From contig JAEEXW010000061.1 of the NCBI GenBank assembly GCA_016287995.1, positions 1 through 10,682 of the forward strand: a stretch of 10,682 nt of DNA, in the 5' to 3' direction. Shown here piece by piece: positions 1-5,530 of this stretch (position 1 is its first letter; every line of letters begins with the position of its first letter). The DNA is from Bacteroidales bacterium (GTDB taxonomy: Bacteria; Bacteroidota; Bacteroidia; Bacteroidales; UBA3824). A program made the translations under genes and the position numbers. The notes beneath the pieces are model-generated. The model saw nothing but the letters and a program-made list of their open reading frames with translations. It did not search any database and was not told the origin of the DNA.

Positions 1-1
1 G

Positions 2-1363
2 TATGTTGTAGCCATTGCGATGGTTGGAACCTCGATTTCAGGGGTAACGTTTATTTCCGTTCCCGGCATGGTTCAGTTTTCGGGCTTTGGATATTTGCAA
101 ATGGCGTTAGGCTTTGTTGCCGGATATTTTGCTATTGCATATATACTTTTACCGCTCTATTACAAATTGAATTTAAATTCAATTTATACGTATTTAGACC
201 AAAGGGTTGGAAATTCGTGTTATAAAGTAGGAGCCGGATTCTTCTTGATTTCTAAGTTTTTGGGTTGCGGTGTTAGAATGTATTTGACAGCGTTGGTCTT
301 GCAGCTGATAATTTTTAACTCTTTGGGCATACCGTTTTGGCTTAATGTCGCCGTTACGATGCTGATTGTTTGGCTTTATACTTTTAGAGGCGGAGTCAAA
401 ACGCTTGTTTGGACTGACATGATTCAAACGTTGTCGCTAATTGCGGCAGTTGTGTTATGCATTGTTTACGTTGGCAAAGCGATGGGCTTAGACTTTTCAG
501 CAATGTGTTCCTCCGTTGCAAACTCCGAAATGTCAAGGATTTGGTTTTTCGACGATGTTAACGACAAACAATTTTTCTTTAAGCAGTTTTTTGCGGGAAT
601 GTTTACAACTATTGCCATGACGGGACTCGATCAGGACATGATGCAGAAAAACCTCAGTTGCAAAAATTTGAAAGAGGCGCAAAAAAACGTCGTGAGTTAC
701 GGTTTCAGTTTTTTGCCGGTCAACCTGCTGTTTTTGTCGTTAGGAGTTTTGCTTTATGAATACGCTGCAAAATTAGGAATGTTTTCAGGCGGCAATTTGA
801 CGGACATTTCGGGCAACCCGCTGAAAGCCGACGAACTTTTTGCTTACTTGGCAACAAGCGGAAATTTTTTGCCGCAGATTGTCGGACTGCTTTTTATAAT
901 CGGATTAGTTGCGGCGGCGTTTTCTTCGGCGGGCAGCGCGGTAACGGCTCTTACGACCTCCGTTACTATCGACATTCTAAACGCTGACAAAAAACAGGAC
1001 GAAACCGCGTTAAGGAAAACCCGTTTCATTGTCCACATAATCAACAGCGTTTTGATGGGCGTTTTGATTTGTCTGTTTTCGGTTATCGGCAACAATAGCG
1101 TTATTGACGCAGTTTACGTAGTTGCAAGTTATACTTACGGTCCTCTGTTAGGGCTTTATCTTTTCGGACTGTACACCAAAAAGCAGGTTAAAGACAAGTT
1201 TGTGCCGGTGGTTTGTGTACTTTCGCCGATAGTCTGCCTTGTTTTCAGCCTTAACTCCGAGGCTTGGTTCAACGGTTACAAAACCGGTTACGAACTTCTG
1301 CTTTATAATGCGGGGCTGACGTTTTTGGGACTGTTAGCGTTAAGGAAAAAAGAAACTACCTGA
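2..1363 (+). CDS. Sodium:solute symporter (SSS family), 5'-truncated
   Basis: Inner-membrane secondary transporter that couples solute uptake to the sodium gradient; the substrate cannot be read from the sequence. The reading frame is open to the left edge (codons Tyr-Val-Val-Ala-Ile-Ala precede the first visible ATG at 20), and the first visible residues look like the family's second membrane segment, so the true start lies upstream of the window. About 453 residues are seen, nearly all hydrophobic helices separated by short loops. Two stretches are typical of Bacteroidota symporters: MTGLDQDMMQKNL at 617-655, and the Ser/Thr-rich SSAGSAVTALTTS at 923-961, corresponding to the helix that lines the Na+ site in LeuT-fold SSS proteins. 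The TGA stop at 1361-1363 overlaps the end of the convergent TIR gene by 8 bases, and no hairpin terminator lies between them. Family assignment is firm; substrate is unknown. Confidence 0.92.
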   Translation, partial: YVVAIAMVGTSISGVTFISVPGMVQFSGFGYLQMALGFVAGYFAIAYILLPLYYKLNLNSIYTYLDQRVGNSCYKVGAGFFLISKFLGCGVRMYLTALVLQLIIFNSLGIPFWLNVAVTMLIVWLYTFRGGVKTLVWTDMIQTLSLIAAVVLCIVYVGKAMGLDFSAMCSSVANSEMSRIWFFDDVNDKQFFFKQFFAGMFTTIAMTGLDQDMMQKNLSCKNLKEAQKNVVSYGFSFLPVNLLFLSLGVLLYEYAAKLGMFSGGNLTDISGNPLKADELFAYLATSGNFLPQIVGLLFIIGLVAAAFSSAGSAVTALTTSVTIDILNADKKQDETALRKTRFIVHIINSVLMGVLICLFSVIGNNSVIDAVYVVASYTYGPLLGLYLFGLYTKKQVKDKFVPVVCVLSPIVCLVFSLNSEAWFNGYKTGYELLLYNAGLTFLGLLALRKKETT

Positions 1364-3188
1364 TTTTTATATCAGTAACGGAAATGAATTTTTCGGTTTC
1401 AACATCATCGCACAAAATGCAGTCTATTACTTCCGTCTCCTCTGGTACGGGCGGATATATCAGGGCAAATTCAAGCGGCGTACCTGAGGGAACAAAAACG
1501 CTGTCAGGACTTTGCGTTACGCCTGAAACATTTCTTAACCCGTACTTTTTGTGCCCTGCCACAATGTAAGACTCAGGCGAAACGGCAAAGCGAAAACCGT
1601 GTCTTGAAGGCGCAACCTTGAAATACACTTTTGTTTCGTCTTTGGAATATTCCACCTCAGATACGGTTATGTTTTCTGGGCAAAAAGATGTTTCAGGATT
1701 TTCTACACTTGTCATATCTTCATGGTACAGTTTTATGTCCTGAAATTTCATCGTTTTACCCACAAGATGAATAAAGTCCGCATCGGGGTCGTCGAATATT
1801 TTATTTGATAAAGGCTCGAAAATCAGTACAAAATCAACGGCAGTACCGTTTCTGAGTTTTGTCCTGTTAGGATAAATAGGGATTCCGATTGCACTTTTAA
1901 AATAGCGTTTTTTACCTTTTGCAAAAATGTAATCCTCATCGGTAACATAAATCGTACTATCTTTGCCGGTCAAATTGATTAAATGAAAATATAGCCTTGT
2001 TTCTCTTCCTCTGTCTTCTATTCTTGTTAAAAAACAGCCGTCATTCCCTTTTGAATATTCGGGATATTTTAATTCATCATATATTTTAGAATATTCAATA
2101 TCAAATATTCCATACCAAGAATCAACAAAGTTAAAAATTTTGGATGTTGAAAGTTTGTTCGAGTTTACCGGAAATTTCAATGAATATTCAATGTATGAAG
2201 TAACGGAATCCGCTAAGGAGTCTTTTTCCGGCACGGTATAATCCGATAAGTAAACCGTATCCTTACCGGAGCTCGTAAAGTACTCCAAAAAGCATTTCGC
2301 CGTATCAAAACTAAACGGTATATTATAAATATCGGAATTATTGGTACGAAAATGCAGGAGCGTCGTGTCATCTCTACATTCTTCGATTGCGGTTATAAAA
2401 GTTCCATCCCAATAAAAATCGTTTTGCGAATAAGACGGATATTTTATGACAGTGAGTGGTAAATTATAACCTAAAATCCTAAAATATATATAGGTTAAAA
2501 ATATTCCTAAAAGCAGGAAAAGCACCTTCCACGGAAATTTGACTTTCTTTTTCCACGACTTTGACGACGGCGCGGGTGTCGTTTTGTAATACGTTTGGAT
2601 GTCTAAAACAAATTTTTCCAAATCCGCGACAGCCGCATTTTGATAATTGAGCGCACTGAAAAAAGTATAAAGTTGGCGTATGTCGCTAACGTAAAAACCG
2701 TTTTCAAAAGCAACCTTTTCTGCCTCGGTATGGTTTCGCTGATGATGGTATTCTATTTCGTCGTATTCTTGACGAATGTTGCCCCAATAATGCTCTAACT
2801 CCAAGATATAGTTGACGTTAGACAGGTCAAAATTACCGCTTTTTATGCACAAAAGTTTTTTGTCGGGATTTTTAGCAAGCGACTTTTTAATCTGCGAAAA
2901 CTCGTACATACAATGCGCCGAGCGGAAATATTTGTCAGAAAAAACAATGACAACGACTTCGCTTTCAGTGCCTATCGTCTTAGCGAAATCCGAAATTTTG
3001 TCATCGGAATCAGAACCGTTGGTACGGTATTCGATGTTTTCGCGGTTGAAAATATCAAACATTTGAGCCGCACAGTCGGCAATATGCTCCCACTCCGGCT
3101 TTTCACTGCTGTTTGAAGCATACGAAATATACACGGGACGATCTTTATTGACTATTTCTGTTGAAGTCGCTGTTGTATTTTCTGTCAT
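1356..3188 (-). CDS. Membrane-anchored TIR-domain protein with repeated beta-rich C-terminal domains (paralogue 1, 610 aa)
   Basis: Residues about 17-125 form a TIR domain: strand A is PVYISYA, and FSDKYFRSAHCMYEF (83-97) contains the S..C..E signature with the presumed NAD-cleaving glutamate Glu96. The BB-loop position reads SDSDDKI and lacks the glycines of its neighbour. A conserved extension (about 126-200, FYVSDIRQLYTFFSALNYQN) follows the TIR. One transmembrane helix lies at about 217-239, straight after SWKKKVK, so by the positive-inside rule the TIR is cytoplasmic and the rest periplasmic. The C-terminal part holds at least two beta-rich repeats (about 382-487 and 505-609) sharing a pattern of sensor-like strand, D/R-E-T, aromatic, then YP/SP..., then F.LI(F/Y)xP. 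A divergent extra segment (about 255-370) is absent from the paralogue. It starts 5 bases after the 522-aa TIR gene and is probably translated from the same mRNA. Bacterial TIR domains often hydrolyse or cyclise NAD+; activity here is inferred. Confidence 0.88.
   Translation of the reverse strand: MTENTTATSTEIVNKDRPVYISYASNSSEKPEWEHIADCAAQMFDIFNRENIEYRTNGSDSDDKISDFAKTIGTESEVVVIVFSDKYFRSAHCMYEFSQIKKSLAKNPDKKLLCIKSGNFDLSNVNYILELEHYWGNIRQEYDEIEYHHQRNHTEAEKVAFENGFYVSDIRQLYTFFSALNYQNAAVADLEKFVLDIQTYYKTTPAPSSKSWKKKVKFPWKVLFLLLGIFLTYIYFRILGYNLPLTVIKYPSYSQNDFYWDGTFITAIEECRDDTTLLHFRTNNSDIYNIPFSFDTAKCFLEYFTSSGKDTVYLSDYTVPEKDSLADSVTSYIEYSLKFPVNSNKLSTSKIFNFVDSWYGIFDIEYSKIYDELKYPEYSKGNDGCFLTRIEDRGRETRLYFHLINLTGKDSTIYVTDEDYIFAKGKKRYFKSAIGIPIYPNRTKLRNGTAVDFVLIFEPLSNKIFDDPDADFIHLVGKTMKFQDIKLYHEDMTSVENPETSFCPENITVSEVEYSKDETKVYFKVAPSRHGFRFAVSPESYIVAGHKKYGLRNVSGVTQSPDSVFVPSGTPLEFALIYPPVPEETEVIDCILCDDVETEKFISVTDIKIR
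2901..2942. repeat. Direct-repeat copy A: TIR catalytic-motif DNA shared by the two TIR genes
   Basis: The 42 bases coding for the SDKYFRSxHCMYEF region match copy B (4466-4507) at 37 positions by eye, in the same orientation and about 1.56 kb apart. This reflects gene duplication and marks the best-conserved DNA between the paralogues. Confidence 0.7.
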
Positions 3189-3193
3189 AATGC

Positions 3194-4762
3194 TTAATAT
3201 TTTTTGTTGATGTTAATACCGAAAAAACCATCAACATAATCGTTTTCTTCATCCTCATACCATATACAATCTATCATACCCGTATTTGATACTTTCAGTT
3301 GAGTTTCATTATAGCGGTTAACTCTCTGTTTGTATATTTTTAGCGGTTGAAATATCATAGCGAATGTAATCTGCGCATTAGCAGGTATATATGTACTGTC
3401 AGGATAAGTTGCCATACCCGAAACGCATTTTAGATAGTATTTTTCGTGGTTACAAAGAAGATACATACTATCCGGCATTGACAAGTATGTACTTTCTTCA
3501 TAATTGTAACAACTTACCATTAATACCGTTTCGTCTTTGTTGATTTCAATCCGATAAATATATAAATAATCAAAATTTCCGGTAAAAATTCTCGGTTCAT
3601 CAATAATTTTGATATGTTCCCGTTTTAGTTGTATTCCGTATATACCGCCATTAACGCCTTCAAAATCAACAGAATCAAGATTTGGCGGAATAGCAGGGAA
3701 AGTCATAGAATACAGCATTGTGGAATCTTTCTTGACAATAGTCTTTTCAGGATACATTGCAATTTCTGCATTTTTTATGTTATAACTTTCCCCTGAGGCT
3801 ATAATACGGCAGTTTTCAGTGGCATATATAGCAGTGTCTTTGCCGTTAGTATTTATAAAAGTGAACAATACCCATGTGCTATCCTTATAGAGTCGAATTC
3901 CGGTTACGAAAAAATTATCCTGCCCGCGTGAATACACGGGATAATATCTTTTCAACAACAGCAGACTATCCGTGTTTTCATTTACTTGTTTTTTTGCTTC
4001 GGCAATTGCCAAAAATTTGTGCCTTACAAATATAGCAAGAAACACAAACATACACACAATACCAAGCAGTACAAATAACGGTATACTAAAATTAATTTTT
4101 TTCTTATTACCGTTAAAAAGCGGCTGTAATTTCGGTTTCGGAGTAGTTGAATAATATTTTCTGATGTCGTTTATAAAGCCGTCCGTTTGAATTGAGGACG
4201 AGTTTTGGTAGTTAATCGCGCTGAAAAACGAGTATAGTTGTCTGATGTCTTCCAAGTAAAAACCGTTTTCAAAGGCAGCCTGCTCCGTTCCCGAATGATT
4301 GCGGAGGCGGTGAAATTCAATTTCCTCGTATTCCTGTTTTTTACTATTCCAAAACCGCTCCAAATCCATTATGTAGTTGACGTCAGAGAGGTTGAAGTCG
4401 CCGCTCTTGATACACAGAAGTCTTTTTTGCGGGTACATTTCGAGCGACTTTTTTATCTGCACAAACTCATACATACAATGCGGTGAACGGAAATATTTGT
4501 CGGAAAAGACAAGCACCACCGCCTCGCTTTTCCAACCGATTTCCCTTTCAAAATCGGATATTTTGTCGCCCGTACCGATGTCTCTTTTGTCGAGACGGTA
4601 CTCGATGTTTTCCTCTTCAAAAACTTTCAACAATGTGTCAACACAATCTGAAATATGCTCCCAGCCGGGCTTTTTGGTGCTGCTGCGTGCATAAGAAAAA
4701 TACACCGGACGTCCTTTGTTTATGCAGTTTTTTTCTGTTTGAATAGTTGTATTTGTTTCCAT
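3194..4762 (-). CDS. Membrane-anchored TIR-domain protein with beta-rich C-terminal domains (paralogue 2, 522 aa)
   Basis: Paralogue of the following 610-aa gene, clearly alike over the first 205 residues. The TIR domain spans about 18-125: PVYFSYA opens it, DIGTGDKI (61-68) is a canonical-looking BB loop, and FSDKYFRSPHCMYEF (86-100) carries the S..C..E signature with presumed catalytic Glu99. The same post-TIR extension (FYLEDIRQLYSFFSAINYQN, 168-187) is present. A Lys-rich patch (NGNKKKIN) precedes one transmembrane helix at about 224-246, which predicts a cytoplasmic N-terminus and a periplasmic C-terminus. Two beta-rich units follow (about 282-390 and 400-516). The first ends DFEGVNGGIYGIQL, which resembles from memory small beta-sandwich domains seen in Bacteroidota surface or periplasmic proteins. 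The start ATG lies 18 bases after the siaC-like stop and has no Shine-Dalgarno, as usual in this phylum. NADase activity, oligomerisation and ligand are inferred, not shown. Confidence 0.88.
   Translation of the reverse strand: METNTTIQTEKNCINKGRPVYFSYARSSTKKPGWEHISDCVDTLLKVFEEENIEYRLDKRDIGTGDKISDFEREIGWKSEAVVLVFSDKYFRSPHCMYEFVQIKKSLEMYPQKRLLCIKSGDFNLSDVNYIMDLERFWNSKKQEYEEIEFHRLRNHSGTEQAAFENGFYLEDIRQLYSFFSAINYQNSSSIQTDGFINDIRKYYSTTPKPKLQPLFNGNKKKINFSIPLFVLLGIVCMFVFLAIFVRHKFLAIAEAKKQVNENTDSLLLLKRYYPVYSRGQDNFFVTGIRLYKDSTWVLFTFINTNGKDTAIYATENCRIIASGESYNIKNAEIAMYPEKTIVKKDSTMLYSMTFPAIPPNLDSVDFEGVNGGIYGIQLKREHIKIIDEPRIFTGNFDYLYIYRIEINKDETVLMVSCYNYEESTYLSMPDSMYLLCNHEKYYLKCVSGMATYPDSTYIPANAQITFAMIFQPLKIYKQRVNRYNETQLKVSNTGMIDCIWYEDEENDYVDGFFGININKKY
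4466..4507. repeat. Direct-repeat copy B: TIR catalytic-motif DNA shared by the two TIR genes
   Basis: Partner of the copy at 2901-2942, inside the 522-aa TIR gene. The five mismatches are scattered, as expected of diverged paralogues rather than of a mobile-element repeat. Confidence 0.7.
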
Positions 4763-4780
4763 ACATTATGTGATGATACG

Positions 4781-5431
4781 TTATTTTTCATCCCATTTTT
4801 TACCGCAGTTTCCGCACTTATAAACATACTGTCCACTTTCTTCCGGCTTGGAGCCGATAAGACTTTTGAAGACACCGGCAACTTTTTGAACAAAATTGCT
4901 TTCTTCAATTTTTTCTATATTTTCTGAGCCGCAGAACGGACATTTCGGTTTTTCAGGCTCTTGCTGCTTTTTCTCCTCGGTCTCTACGGCAGAAACAGCA
5001 GGCTCTGAAACCGTCTGCTCCACCGGTTCTGTCTGTTGCGGCTTGGCGGTTACCACTTCACGCGGCAAAATAGCATGAGGAATTTTTACCAACTCAAAAT
5101 AATCTTTGCCGCCGTCCTCAATGTCGCCGTCGTTTTGCGGATAATACCAGTTGACAAACACTTTATGATTGTCTTTGTATATGTCCTCCAATTTCAAAAG
5201 CACATCCAACAGCAGTCTTGACGACGCGGTATTGTAATATTCCAATTTAAAATTAAAGACAGTCTCCTCCAAGGGCTCTTGCGCATACACGTCAAGCCAA
5301 TCCAAAATGGGGTTGAAAAACTCCGTAACGTCTTCCGGAATAGACCTTCCGGAAATCTCAAATATATTATTCTCCTTATCAAGGATAACCTCAGGACGGT
5401 CTTCTCCGCCTTCAACTCTTAAAACTTCCAT
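4781..5431 (-). CDS. SiaC-family (DUF1987) regulatory phosphoprotein fused to a C-terminal zinc ribbon
   Basis: The first 120 or so residues match the SiaC/DUF1987 family over its full usual length: GRSIPEDVTEFFNPILDWLD (28-47), then LEYYNTASSRLLLDVL (63-78) and VNWYYPQNDGDIEDGGKDY. In Pseudomonas aeruginosa SiaC, Thr68 is phosphorylated by SiaB and dephosphorylated by SiaA, and unphosphorylated SiaC activates the diguanylate cyclase SiaD; here Thr68 of the NTASS motif is in the same context. A Pro/Glu/Gln-rich linker (about 122-162) leads to a zinc-ribbon-like tail with CPFC (164-167) and CGNC (206-209), presumably holding one zinc ion. The tail is not part of ordinary family members. It is a soluble cytoplasmic protein with no signal or membrane segment. 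It is the first gene of the presumed operon with the two TIR genes and has its own promoter. The family call is strong; a role in controlling the TIR proteins is inference from position only. Confidence 0.88.
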   Translation of the reverse strand: MEVLRVEGGEDRPEVILDKENNIFEISGRSIPEDVTEFFNPILDWLDVYAQEPLEETVFNFKLEYYNTASSRLLLDVLLKLEDIYKDNHKVFVNWYYPQNDGDIEDGGKDYFELVKIPHAILPREVVTAKPQQTEPVEQTVSEPAVSAVETEEKKQQEPEKPKCPFCGSENIEKIEESNFVQKVAGVFKSLIGSKPEESGQYVYKCGNCGKKWDEK

Positions 5432-5469
5432 AATAAAAAACCTTGTCTAAGATTTTTACAAAATAAAAG

Positions 5470-5502
5470 CAAAGATAAATACATTTTTTGTAATAGTACA
5501 AA
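5470..5502 (-). promoter_or_regulatory. Predicted Bacteroidota primary-sigma promoter of the siaC-TIR-TIR operon
   Basis: Read leftward, the 99-base gap after tamL contains TTTG (5502-5499), a 21-base spacer and TATCTTTG (5477-5470). This fits the TTTG/TAnnTTTG promoter consensus of Bacteroidota. Transcription would begin near 5462, giving a leader of about 30 bases before the ATG at 5431. It indicates that the cluster can be expressed independently of tamL. Confidence 0.65.
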
Positions 5503-5530
5503 AGTTTTTTAAGTTTTTTTTAGGAAAAAA

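Noticed and set aside
1356..4762. TIR genes as part of a Thoeris, CBASS or STING-type defence system
   Set aside because: No ThsA-like NAD-binding effector, nucleotidyltransferase (CD-NTase) or STING domain is present nearby, and the TIRs have a membrane-receptor layout instead.
4781..5431. A complete SiaABCD pathway
   Set aside because: No PP2C phosphatase, SiaB-like kinase or GGDEF protein is in the window; only the SiaC-type protein is seen.
5501..5530. A/T-rich runs after tamL as an intrinsic terminator
   Set aside because: The A and T runs do not form a G/C-containing stem, so I cannot support a hairpin terminator.
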